The position numbers and the translations under genes were made by a program. From an uncultured Curtobacterium sp. (GTDB taxonomy: Bacteria > Actinomycetota > Actinomycetes > Actinomycetales > Microbacteriaceae): 7,228 bases of DNA. The DNA is taken from contig CAJYIG010000051.1 in the NCBI GenBank assembly GCA_913774725.1, positions 1-7,228 on the forward strand, in the 5' to 3' direction. The notes beneath the pieces are model-generated. The model searched no databases and had not been told where the DNA came from. It saw only the letters and a program-made list of their open reading frames with translations. Shown here in pieces: positions 1-6,102 of the stretch; position 1 is the first letter of the stretch, and each line of letters begins with the position of its first letter.

Positions 1-114
1 ACGGAACGGGTCCTGGGGCGTCCACACGAGCGACACCACGGCGAGCACGACGAGGAGCGCCAGCACCACGACGGCGAAGCACCCGGTCGGTCGGGCGAGG
101 ATGCGGCGGATCAC
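1..114 (-). CDS. DppC-like ABC transporter permease, N-terminal fragment
   Basis: Only the first 38 codons are present and the gene continues past the left edge. The reading begins MIRRILARPT and runs into one hydrophobic segment (about residues 13-31), followed by WTPQDPFR. A short basic N-terminus, a single membrane helix and a W/Y-x-P-x-DP turn are typical of the second permease (DppC/OppC type) of peptide importers. The GTG start (114-112) overlaps the TGA of the upstream permease as GTGA, a 4-nt overlap that implies translational coupling and a permease heterodimer. Family knowledge: this subunit would pair with the DppB-like protein in the inner membrane. The assignment rests on the N-terminus and gene order, because the diagnostic EAA loop lies outside the window. 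Confidence 0.8.
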   Translation of the reverse strand, partial: MIRRILARPTGCFAVVVLALLVVLAVVSLVWTPQDPFR

Positions 115-1064
115 TCGCCCACCTCCCGCTGCCGGGGGTCGAGCGCGCGGTGCACGACGTCGACCGCAAAGCCGACGACCAGCACCAGCCCCGTGAGCAC
201 GAGGAGCTCCGACTGCACCTTCGTGATGTCGCGTCGCCCGACGTCGGTGACGAGCATGCGCCCGACCCCGGGGAGCGAGAACAGCTGCTCGACGACGACC
301 GCCCCCACCAGGAGGCCGGCGATCTGCACGCCGAGGACCGCCAGCACGGTGAGGGCCACCGACGGCAGGCCGTGCCGCAGGAGCGCGCGCGTCCGGGTGA
401 GGCCGATCGCGGCTGCGGTGCGGACGTGGTCGGCGTCGAGCACGGCGAGGGTGGCCGAGCGGGTGAAGCGGAGGATCACGGCACCCTCGACAGCACCGAT
501 GGTGAGCGCGGGCAACACGAGCGACGAGAACGCCCGCCCGGGTTCGTCCCACCCGTCGAGCGGGAAGCCCTGCGTCGGCAGCCAGTGCAGCGTGACGGCG
601 AACAGCGCGATGAGGAGCATGCCGGCCCAGACCACGGGGACCGCCGCGACCGCCTGGGCGACGAAGCCGATCACCGCGCCGCCGGCCCGGCGACGGAGCA
701 CCGCGGCGAGCACGCCGAGCGGGACACCGAGCACGAGGGCGGCCACCAGGGACATCCCCGCGAGCGGCAGCGTGACGGCGAGCTTCTGCGCGATCTCCGG
801 TCCGACGGCGCCGTTCGTGACGAGCGACCGGCCGAGGTCACCGCGGAGCACGCCGCCGATCCAGTCGAGGTACTGCACGACGACGGGCCGGTCGAGGCCG
901 AGCTGCTGCCGGAGCTGCTCGACCTGCGCCGGCGTGGACTGGGTGCCGGCGACGATCTGGGCGACGTCGCCGGGCAGCACGCGCAGCGTGGCGAACACGA
1001 TGATGCTCGCCACGAGCAGGCCGACGACGAGCAGCAGCAGTCGCCCGACGAGGAACCGGGTCAC
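111..1064 (-). CDS. DppB-like ABC transporter permease (peptide/nickel type)
   Basis: A 317-aa integral membrane subunit of a peptide-type ABC importer. It shows an N-terminal helix (about 9-29) followed by the family's extracytoplasmic stretch with LPGD (30-33) and LGLDRP (55-60). Further helices lie at about 97-122, 133-158, 182-200, 237-260 and 285-305. The cytoplasmic EAA-like coupling loop is at 217-234 (AAAIGL then RHGLP), and the protein ends with ALDPRQR, a common DppB/OppB ending. Length matches the family (about 305-340 aa). The GTG start at 1064 gives the expected MTRFLVGRL opening, though only a weak GGA lies just upstream. It lies 97 nt downstream of the lipoprotein gene and overlaps the next permease by 4 nt. 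The substrate cannot be told from the permease; peptides are the family default. Confidence 0.92.
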   Translation of the reverse strand: MTRFLVGRLLLLVVGLLVASIIVFATLRVLPGDVAQIVAGTQSTPAQVEQLRQQLGLDRPVVVQYLDWIGGVLRGDLGRSLVTNGAVGPEIAQKLAVTLPLAGMSLVAALVLGVPLGVLAAVLRRRAGGAVIGFVAQAVAAVPVVWAGMLLIALFAVTLHWLPTQGFPLDGWDEPGRAFSSLVLPALTIGAVEGAVILRFTRSATLAVLDADHVRTAAAIGLTRTRALLRHGLPSVALTVLAVLGVQIAGLLVGAVVVEQLFSLPGVGRMLVTDVGRRDITKVQSELLVLTGLVLVVGFAVDVVHRALDPRQREVGE

Positions 1065-1134
1065 GCGTCCGATGCTACGGGGGCGGCGGCGCGAGCCCGG
1101 ACCGCAGCGCCGGACGGCATCCCGACACGCGACG

Positions 1135-1157
1135 GGCCCGCGGCGCCATCGCGGGCC
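1135..1157 (-). terminator. Intercistronic hairpin between binding-protein and permease genes
   Basis: A perfect 8-bp inverted repeat, GGCCCGCG (1135-1142) and CGCGGGCC (1150-1157), with a 7-nt loop. It starts 4 nt beyond the stop codon of the substrate-binding protein gene. No T-run follows on the minus strand, so it is not a classical intrinsic terminator. In ABC operons such hairpins often protect the upstream mRNA or terminate part of the transcripts, giving more binding protein than permease. That role is inferred here. Confidence 0.5.
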
Positions 1158-1161
1158 GAGG

Positions 1162-2685
1162 TCACCGGACCGCCAGCCCGGCCAGGTCGAGGCGCGAGTT
1201 GCCGCCGTCGACGGGGAACCCGGTCACGCCCTTCCGCACGGCGGTGATCTCCGTCGCCGTGTACAGCCACTCGCCGGCGGCGTCCTCGCTGACGATCCGG
1301 GCGGCCTCCCGGAGCGCCTGCTCCTTCTCGGTCTGCGAGGTCGCGGCGATCGACTCGGCGTAGAGCCGCTGCACCTCCGGGTTGTCGTAGCCGAAGTAGT
1401 AGTCCGGGTTCGCCCAGTTCCCGAAGTCCCGTGCCTCGACGTGGTCGACCATCGAGAGCTGGAAGTCCTTCTTCGTGAACACCCGGTCGAGCCACGTGGC
1501 GAAGTCGACCCGCTCGACCTTCAGCGTGATGCCGACCTCGGCGAGCTGCGACTTCAGCACGTCGCCGATGGTCGCCGGGTACACGTTGGCGTAGGTCAGG
1601 GTCAGGTCGAGGTCGGACTGCCCGGCCTCGGCCAGGAGCTTCTTCGCGTTGTCGGGGTCGTACGCGTCGATCGACGTCAGGTCCTGGTACCCGGGGTCGA
1701 GCTCGGGGATGGGGCCGCCCTGCTCGACGCCGGTGCCGCCGATGGCCTCGATGAGCGCCTTCGGGTCGATCGCCTGCCGGATCGCCTGCCGCACCCGCTT
1801 GTCCGTGAACGGCGCCTGGGCGTCGTTGAACGCGAGCGTGTACTTGTCGGTCGTCTTGCCGCGGTGCAGCTCGATGTCCTGGTTGCCCTGCAGCTGGCTC
1901 GCGAGGGTGCCGTCGACGGGGTTCAGGACGTCGAGGTCGCCGTTCGCCATCGCGTTCACGGCCGTCGACGGATCGGTGATGTACCGGAACACGATCTTCG
2001 CGACCTTCGGCTCGGAGCCCCAGTAGTCGTCGTTGCGGCTGAAGGTGAGCGAGTCGCCCTGCTTCCAGGAGGACACCTCGTACGGGCCGGTGCCGTTGGC
2101 GCTGTCGGACAGGTCGTTCTTCGCGGCCTGCTCGAGCACGAGCCCGGCACGGCCGGTCAGGGAGAAGAGCAGGTCGGAGTCCGGCTGCGCGAGCTGCAGT
2201 TCGACGACGCCGTCCGACGGCGACGTGATCGACGTGACCCCGGCGAGCTTCGCCGAGTCGACGTACGACGCGTTGTCCTTGGCCTGCTGCAGCGACCAGA
2301 CGACGTCGGCGGCGGTGACCGGCTTGCCGTCCTGGAAGGTGGTGCCCTCGCGCAGCGTGAAGGTGTAGGTCTTCCCGTCCGCCGACACCTCGTGCTTCGC
2401 CGCCAGTACGTCGCGGATCTCCCCGTCCGCGGTGCGTCCGACCAGGCCCTGGTACACGTTGTCGATGAGCACCTGGTCGAGTGCGGCGCCGGACTGCGTG
2501 CGGATGTCGAGGCTCGTGGGTTCGAGGACGAGACCGACGCGCACGGTGGCGTCGTCGCCGCCGCGGTCGCTGCTGTCCGAGCCGGAGCAGGCGGTGAGCG
2601 TCAGGGCCGAGGCGACGGCGACCGCGGTGGCGGCCAGTGCGACGCGCGCCGTACGGCTGCCGCGTCGGGGGAGGAGCGGACTCAT
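1162..2685 (-). CDS. ABC transporter substrate-binding lipoprotein, family 5 (peptide-binding type)
   Basis: A 507-aa extracytoplasmic solute-binding protein of the DppA/OppA class (SBP_bac_5). The N-terminus is a lipoprotein signal: basic residues (RRGSRTAR), a hydrophobic core, then the lipobox LTAC with Cys33 as the predicted lipidated residue, and a Ser/Asp-rich linker. Family landmarks include the LREGTTFQDGKPVTAADVVW block (111-130), GTGPYEVSSW (198-207), RNDDYWG (217-223) and RVRQAIRQAIDP (297-308). Length is normal for the family. ATG 2685 is chosen because GGAAGGA (2696-2702) sits 10 nt upstream and a proper signal peptide follows; an ATG at 2730 adds 15 residues and has no ribosome-binding site. 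The gene heads the transporter genes and follows the hydrolase by 60 nt. The ligand is unproven. Confidence 0.93.
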   Translation of the reverse strand: MSPLLPRRGSRTARVALAATAVAVASALTLTACSGSDSSDRGGDDATVRVGLVLEPTSLDIRTQSGAALDQVLIDNVYQGLVGRTADGEIRDVLAAKHEVSADGKTYTFTLREGTTFQDGKPVTAADVVWSLQQAKDNASYVDSAKLAGVTSITSPSDGVVELQLAQPDSDLLFSLTGRAGLVLEQAAKNDLSDSANGTGPYEVSSWKQGDSLTFSRNDDYWGSEPKVAKIVFRYITDPSTAVNAMANGDLDVLNPVDGTLASQLQGNQDIELHRGKTTDKYTLAFNDAQAPFTDKRVRQAIRQAIDPKALIEAIGGTGVEQGGPIPELDPGYQDLTSIDAYDPDNAKKLLAEAGQSDLDLTLTYANVYPATIGDVLKSQLAEVGITLKVERVDFATWLDRVFTKKDFQLSMVDHVEARDFGNWANPDYYFGYDNPEVQRLYAESIAATSQTEKEQALREAARIVSEDAAGEWLYTATEITAVRKGVTGFPVDGGNSRLDLAGLAVR

Positions 2686-2695
2686 GGGTGTGGGT

Positions 2696-2702
2696 TCCTT
2701 CC
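2696..2702 (-). promoter_or_regulatory. Ribosome-binding site of the binding-protein gene
   Basis: On the minus strand the bases read GGAAGGA, 10 nt before ATG 2685. This is the clearest Shine-Dalgarno sequence among the minus-strand transporter genes, and it decides the start in favour of 2685 over the in-frame ATG at 2730. Confidence 0.7.
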
Positions 2703-2745
2703 GGGCGCGTGGGGGCGACGGTCGTCGCATCGCGCGGGGACGAGG

Positions 2746-3690
2746 TTACCGGCGATCGGCGCCGTGTGACGGTTGTTGGACCGGGTGCAACAACGCGTGA
2801 CGTTCGCCCCATGCCCGGATAGCCGACGCCAGTTCGAGGGGTGCCTGGTTCTGCACGGCGTGCCGGGCGGTCACCGTGACGACCTCGGCGTCCGGCAGGC
2901 GCTCCGTGAAGCCCGCGTGCAGCTTCGGCGACACGTAGCCGCGGTCACCCCGGACGAGCAGGAGCGGCACGTCCAGTGCCTCGAGGTCCGGCCACGCGTC
3001 GGCGAACCGCCCGACCGACGCCGTCCGACCCGCGGGCAGGTGCGGGAAGTGGTGCCGGCGGACGAGCCGGCCGTCCTCGCCGAGGCGGGTGGTGTGCCGG
3101 GCCTCGCGGAGGAGCACCGCCCGGTCGTCACCGACGCGGGCCTCGACGGCACGGTCGACGACCTCGTCGAGGGACGCGAACGGCGTCTCGTCCTCGAGCG
3201 CCCGGGCGATGCGGTCGACCGCGCGCTGCGCGAAGTCCGGGGACATGTCCACGAGCACCAGACCGGTGACGCGCTCCGGGGCCGTCGCGGCGAGCCGGGC
3301 CGCGAGGATGGCACCGAGCGAGTGTCCGACGACCACGCCCGGGGGCACCCCGAGGGCGTCGAGCGCGGCCAGGACCTGCGGGGCCGTCGTGCTCGCGCCG
3401 TAGTCGGCGTCGTCGCGCCAGGACGACCGGCCGTGCCCGGGCAGGTCGAGGGCGACCGCCGGTTCCCCGACCGCGATCGCCGTCTGGTCGAAGCTGTGCG
3501 CGTCGATGCCGAGCCCGTGCAGGTAGGTGATCCGCGCCTCCCGGCCGTCCGCCGTGTCCCAGCGGATCGCCGCGGTCTCGCGTCCGTCGCCCGTGCGGAC
3601 CACCTGCCGGGAGGCGCGCAGCGGCTCCGTCACGCCGCTCGCCGCGGCGAGGGCGGCGAGGTCCGAGAATTCGTCGTCGGGTTCGTGCAC
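2746..3690 (-). CDS. Alpha/beta-fold hydrolase
   Basis: A 314-aa predicted cytoplasmic serine hydrolase of the alpha/beta superfamily, with no signal peptide. The elements appear in family order: YLHGLG (56-61, with the oxyanion-hole HG), DLPGHGRSS (82-90), the nucleophile elbow GHSLG (122-126, Ser124), a helical cap (about 150-235), the likely acid Asp249 in LLLVRGDRG (243-251), and the likely catalytic His277 in ARHAVQNQAP. The triad therefore appears intact. The GTG start at 3690 is preceded 8 nt upstream by GAGGA (3699-3703). The stop is TAA at 2748-2746. The gene is 60 nt upstream of and co-directional with the peptide-type importer, so co-transcription is possible, and it diverges from the siderophore-interacting gene. 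Substrate (ester, amide, lactone or peptide derivative) is not recognisable. An assignment more specific than hydrolase would be a guess. Confidence 0.9.
   Translation of the reverse strand: MHEPDDEFSDLAALAAASGVTEPLRASRQVVRTGDGRETAAIRWDTADGREARITYLHGLGIDAHSFDQTAIAVGEPAVALDLPGHGRSSWRDDADYGASTTAPQVLAALDALGVPPGVVVGHSLGAILAARLAATAPERVTGLVLVDMSPDFAQRAVDRIARALEDETPFASLDEVVDRAVEARVGDDRAVLLREARHTTRLGEDGRLVRRHHFPHLPAGRTASVGRFADAWPDLEALDVPLLLVRGDRGYVSPKLHAGFTERLPDAEVVTVTARHAVQNQAPLELASAIRAWGERHALLHPVQQPSHGADRR
2772..2794. promoter_or_regulatory. GTTGTTG-N9-CAACAAC dyad, possible operator
   Basis: A perfect 7-bp inverted repeat with a 9-bp spacer, AT-richer than its surroundings. It lies inside the last codons of the hydrolase gene (around HPVQQ) and about 90 nt upstream of the binding-protein ATG. 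On the minus strand TAACCT (2748-2743) could be a -10 element for the transporter genes, which would place this dyad at about -35 to -60. Two-fold symmetry near a possible promoter suggests a repressor or activator site. The regulator and the promoter are not established, and the repeat may be coincidental coding sequence. Confidence 0.35.
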
Positions 3691-3738
3691 GGGTCCGATC
3701 CTCGCACCTGGATCGGTACCCCAGTTCCCCTGGAAGGC

Positions 3739-3757
3739 TTAGGTAAGGCATGCCATA
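3739..3757 (+). promoter_or_regulatory. DtxR/IdeR-type iron box
   Basis: The 19 bases TTAGGTAAGGCATGCCATA resemble the DtxR/IdeR operator TTAGGTTAGGCTAACCTAA. They match at 13 of 19 positions; the left half is essentially perfect if A is allowed at position 7, and the right half is degenerate because it contains the ATG of the downstream gene. The core GGCATGCC is itself a perfect palindrome. Its position just before a siderophore-utilisation gene is what is expected for iron-dependent repression. It may also influence the divergent hydrolase gene, which starts 49 nt away. No convincing -35/-10 pair is visible in the 59-nt divergent gap. Confidence 0.65.
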
Positions 3758-4679
3758 CTCGTTCTTCGTGGCAGCCCGGTACCGAGTCTTCTCCGTCCGC
3801 GTCGCGGCCGTGTCGGCGCTCACCCCGTCGTTCGTCCGGGTGACGCTCACCGGTGACGCGCTCGCGGACTTCTCCGCGGTCGGGCTCGACCAGCGCATCA
3901 AGGTCGTCCTGCCGATCCCCGGGCACGGGTTCACCGACCTGCCCGACGGCGACGACTGGTACGGCGCCTGGCGCGCGCTGCCCGACGCCGAGCGCAACCC
4001 GCTGCGCACCTACACCGTGCGGTCGTTCCGCCCCGACGCGCGTGAGCTCGACATCGACTTCGTGGCGCACGGGGACGCCGGCCCGGCGTCGCGCTGGGTG
4101 TCGTCCTGCCGCGTGGGCGACGAGCTCCGCATCGTCGGGCCCGCCGTGCCGTCCTCGCCGGCCGAGCTGCCGAGCGGTGCCGCGGAGTTCGCTCCGGGGA
4201 GCGCGACCCGGATCCTGCTCGCCGGCGACGAGACCGCCGCTCCCGCGATCTGCGCCATCCTCGAGGCGCTCGACGTCGCGACCGTCGGACACGTCTTCAT
4301 CGAGGTCCCGACCGACGCCGACCGGCTGCCGGTCACCGCCCCCGCCGGGGTCGAGGTGCGCTGGATCGCCCGCAACGGCGCCTCCCACGGGGTCCGCATG
4401 TCCGACCAGGTGCACGCGTGGGCGTCCGAGGTCGCTGCCGGTCCGGCGCGCGGCGACGGCACCGCGCGGGGCACCGTCGAGCTGACGGACGTGGACGTCG
4501 ACGAGCAGGTGCTCTGGGACGTCCCCGAGGTCGCCGAGGAGCGCCCCGTCTACGCCTGGATCGCCGGTGAGGCCGGGTGCGTCAAGGAGCTCCGCCGCCA
4601 CCTCGTGCGTGGCGTCGGGCTCGACCGTCGGCAGGTCGCCTTCATGGGCTACTGGCGGCACGGCAAGGCCGAGCACTGA
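3750..4679 (+). CDS. Siderophore-interacting protein (FAD-dependent ferric-siderophore reductase)
   Basis: A 309-aa cytoplasmic flavoprotein of the SIP/ViuB family. It is expected to reduce Fe(III)-siderophore after import so that Fe(II) is released, using FAD and NAD(P)H. The N-terminal FAD-binding beta-barrel spans about residues 8-132, with the flavin motif RTYTVR (86-91) and the following DIDFVAHGDAGPASRW (101-116). The C-terminal pyridine-nucleotide domain has LLAGDETAAPAI (156-167), YAWIAGEAGCVKELRRHL (268-285) and the family-typical ending GYWRHGKAEH (300-309). ATG 3750 has GGAAGG (3732-3737) 12 nt upstream; a GTG at 3768 is an alternative that would move the iron box wholly upstream of the coding region. 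The gene is followed immediately by an iron-type ABC ATPase and lies behind an iron box, which supports a role in low-iron growth. Confidence 0.95.
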   Translation: MPYSFFVAARYRVFSVRVAAVSALTPSFVRVTLTGDALADFSAVGLDQRIKVVLPIPGHGFTDLPDGDDWYGAWRALPDAERNPLRTYTVRSFRPDARELDIDFVAHGDAGPASRWVSSCRVGDELRIVGPAVPSSPAELPSGAAEFAPGSATRILLAGDETAAPAICAILEALDVATVGHVFIEVPTDADRLPVTAPAGVEVRWIARNGASHGVRMSDQVHAWASEVAAGPARGDGTARGTVELTDVDVDEQVLWDVPEVAEERPVYAWIAGEAGCVKELRRHLVRGVGLDRRQVAFMGYWRHGKAEH

Positions 4680-5500
4680 GCGGGGCAGCACCCGCCCCGG
4701 TCGTCGGCGCGGTCCCGGCGACCGCCCTGGGTGCGCGCGGCCTGACGCTGGCCTACGACGACCGGGTCGTGGTCTCGTCGCTCGACGTCGACGTGCCCGA
4801 CGGTGAGCTGACCGTCATCGTCGGACCGAACGCGTGCGGCAAGTCGACGCTGCTGAAGTCCTTCGCCCGGACCCTGAAGCCGAGCGCCGGGACGGTGTAC
4901 CTCGACGGTGCGCCGATCGACTCGCTCCGCCCGAAGGCCGTCGCCCGGCGGGTCGGGATGCTGCCCCAGACCCCGATCGCGCCGGAGGGCATCACCGTCC
5001 GCGACCTCGTGTCCCGCGGGCGCTTCCCGCACCAGGACCTGCTGCACCCGTCGTCCGGGTCCGACCGGATCGCCGTGCAGGCCGCGCTCGAGCAGACCGA
5101 CACCGTCTCGCTCGCGGACCGCAGCGTCGGAGAGCTCTCCGGCGGACAGCGGCAGCGGGTGTGGATCGCGATGGTCCTGGCGCAGGAGACCGACATCGTG
5201 CTCCTCGACGAGCCCACGACGTTCCTCGACATCGCGCACCAGTACGACGTGCTCGAACTCGCGTCGGCCCTGCACGCGTCGGGGCGCACGGTGGTGGCGG
5301 TGCTCCACGACCTCAACCAGGCCGCCCGGTACGCGACGCACCTCGTGGCGATGCGCGACGGGGCGATCGTGGCGCAGGGCACCCCGGCCGCGGTGCTGAC
5401 CTCGGCGCTCGTCGAGGACGTCTTCGGGCTGCCCTGCGTGGTCGTCCCGGACCCCGAGACGGGCACCCCGCTCGTCGTGCCGCGGCGGCGCGCCGCCTGA
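4676..5500 (+). CDS. ABC transporter ATP-binding protein, iron/siderophore type (FecE/FepC-like)
   Basis: This cytoplasmic ATPase powers FecCD-type ferric-siderophore or heme/cobalamin permeases. In the 274-aa form it shows Walker A GPNACGKST (50-58), Q-loop Gln98 in MLPQTP, signature LSGGQ (154-158), Walker B IVLLDEP (174-180) and H-loop His211 in VLHDLNQAARYA. The NACGKS variant and TFLDIAHQ after Walker B are typical of the FecE/FepC group. The start is uncertain. The only conventional start before the core is GTG 4577, which would overlap the previous gene by 103 nt and give 307 aa, but codons in that overlap end often in A or T, unlike the rest of the gene. CTG 4676 overlaps the previous stop as CTGA, has AAGG (4665-4668) 7 nt upstream and gives a normal family length, so I prefer it. 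No permease or binding-protein gene follows. Confidence 0.92.
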   Translation: MSGAAPAPVVGAVPATALGARGLTLAYDDRVVVSSLDVDVPDGELTVIVGPNACGKSTLLKSFARTLKPSAGTVYLDGAPIDSLRPKAVARRVGMLPQTPIAPEGITVRDLVSRGRFPHQDLLHPSSGSDRIAVQAALEQTDTVSLADRSVGELSGGQRQRVWIAMVLAQETDIVLLDEPTTFLDIAHQYDVLELASALHASGRTVVAVLHDLNQAARYATHLVAMRDGAIVAQGTPAAVLTSALVEDVFGLPCVVVPDPETGTPLVVPRRRAA

Positions 5501-5547
5501 CCGGCTGGTCGCTCTCCGGCGGACCGGCCCGTCGCTGACGACCGTCC

Positions 5548-5567
5548 GGCTGGTCGACGCGACAGCC
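5548..5567. terminator. Small hairpin downstream of the ATPase gene
   Basis: GGCT plus GTCG (5548-5551, 5553-5556) can pair with CGACAGCC (5560-5567), giving 8 bp with one bulged G and a 3-nt loop. It starts 47 nt after the ATPase stop. There is no T-run. It could assist termination or protect the 3' end of the iron-pair mRNA, but it is short enough to be chance in GC-rich DNA. Confidence 0.3.
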
Positions 5568-5585
5568 AGGCCCTCCGTGAGCGAG

Positions 5586-5625
5586 CGGGACACGCCGCTG
5601 GCGTCCGGCGCGCGGGCGTGTTCCG
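5586..5625. terminator. Hairpin, candidate terminator of the siderophore gene pair
   Basis: CGGGACACGCC (5586-5596) pairs with GGCGTGTTCCG (5615-5625): 11 bp including one G-T wobble, with an 18-nt loop. It lies 85 nt after the ATPase stop in the convergent gap. No T-tract follows, as is common for actinobacterial terminators. Its role as the plus-strand terminator is inferred from position. Confidence 0.4.
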
Positions 5626-5686
5626 TCGGCGCGGGACGGTGAGCGTGACGGTTCCGGCCCGCTCGGGGGACGAGGCAACCGGCTGA

Positions 5687-5730
5687 CGGACGGGAGGCGC
5701 GGTGCCGGCCCGCACCGCGCCTCCCGTCCG
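5687..5730. terminator. Perfect 19-bp hairpin, bidirectional terminator between convergent genes
   Basis: The left arm (5687-5705, beginning CGGACGGGAGG and ending GCGGTGC) and right arm (5712-5730) are exact reverse complements, with a 6-nt loop CGGCCC. The structure starts 13 nt past the stop of the minus-strand HExxH gene and 186 nt past the plus-strand ATPase stop, so it can stop transcripts from both sides. There is no T-run on either side. It is by far the strongest secondary structure in the window. Confidence 0.8.
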
Positions 5731-5743
5731 GGGGATCACCGGA

Positions 5744-6100
5744 TCAGCGGTAGCCGCCGTCCTCGAGTCCGGCCTCCACCTCGAAGCGGTTGCGCGCGGC
5801 GTCGCGCCCCGCGAGCGCGTAGAGCAGCGGCATGAGCATGCCGTAGCGGCGCCACTGCGCGACGTGCACCCGCTCGTGGCGGAGCACCCGGGGTCCGTCG
5901 TTGTCCCGCGTCAGGTACACCGACCCGACGCACGTGCCGCCGCGCCGGAACGCCCAGCGCGGCAGGCCGGTGCACACGACCAGTCCGTCCTCGACCCGGA
6001 CCCGCCCGGTCGAGAACGGCAGCCCGACGGCCAGTCCGACGGCGGTGGCGAACAGCCAGCCCGCACGCGAGACGGGGGAGTCGAGGAGCGGGTTGCGCAC
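5744..6100 (-). CDS. Small conserved protein with an HExxH motif, function unknown
   Basis: A 118-aa protein. It begins MRNPLLDSPVSRAG, followed by a hydrophobic segment (about 15-29), a likely beta region containing GLPRWAFRRGGTCVGSVYL (45-63), then HERVH (75-79) within RHERVHVAQWRRYG, and a C-terminal NRFEVEAGLEDGGYR (104-118). HExxH is the zinc-binding signature of many metallopeptidases, and Glu107 or Glu109 could supply a third ligand; neither metal binding nor peptidase activity is shown. From memory, similar small proteins are common in Microbacteriaceae, sometimes labelled Fe-S oxidoreductase, but this one has only two cysteines (43 and 57), so that label is not supported. The GTG start at 6100 has GGAG (6109-6106) 5 nt upstream, inside the end of the oxidoreductase gene. 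The 2-nt gap to that gene implies translational coupling. Confidence 0.8.
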   Translation of the reverse strand: MRNPLLDSPVSRAGWLFATAVGLAVGLPFSTGRVRVEDGLVVCTGLPRWAFRRGGTCVGSVYLTRDNDGPRVLRHERVHVAQWRRYGMLMPLLYALAGRDAARNRFEVEAGLEDGGYR

Positions 6101-6102
6101 CC

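Larger units (their letters stand above)
5501..5743. other. Convergent intergenic region without a credible gene
   Basis: This 243-nt gap separates the plus-strand ATPase from the minus-strand HExxH gene. It holds the three hairpins listed separately and a direct repeat CCGGCTGGTCG at 5501-5511 and 5546-5556. Open frames cross it on both strands, but none has a start with a ribosome-binding site or recognisable protein features. Confidence 0.6.

Noticed and set aside
193..2769. Very long plus-strand open frame (858 codons) antisense to the importer genes
   Set aside because: The translation is Arg/Val/Asp-rich low-complexity sequence without domains. Such frames arise opposite GC-rich genes, and the minus-strand frame encodes clear permease and lipoprotein families.
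1061..2812. Minus-strand open frame of 583 codons overlapping the lipoprotein gene in another frame
   Set aside because: The composition is Arg/Gly/Pro-rich and lacks motifs. The frame carrying the lipobox and family-5 binding-protein landmarks is the real one.
3630..4691. Minus-strand open frame of 353 codons antisense to the siderophore-interacting gene
   Set aside because: It has no domain or codon signal, while the plus strand shows all SIP-family motifs.
5501..5556. Direct repeat CCGGCTGGTCG at 5501-5511 and 5546-5556 considered as an attachment site or mobile-element border
   Set aside because: It is only 11 bp in very GC-rich DNA, with no integrase, transposase or target-site duplication nearby. 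Chance or slippage is sufficient.
4649..5739. Minus-strand open frames antisense to the ATPase
   Set aside because: The plus strand has a complete Walker A, signature, Walker B and H-loop set. The antisense products are low-complexity Arg-rich translations.
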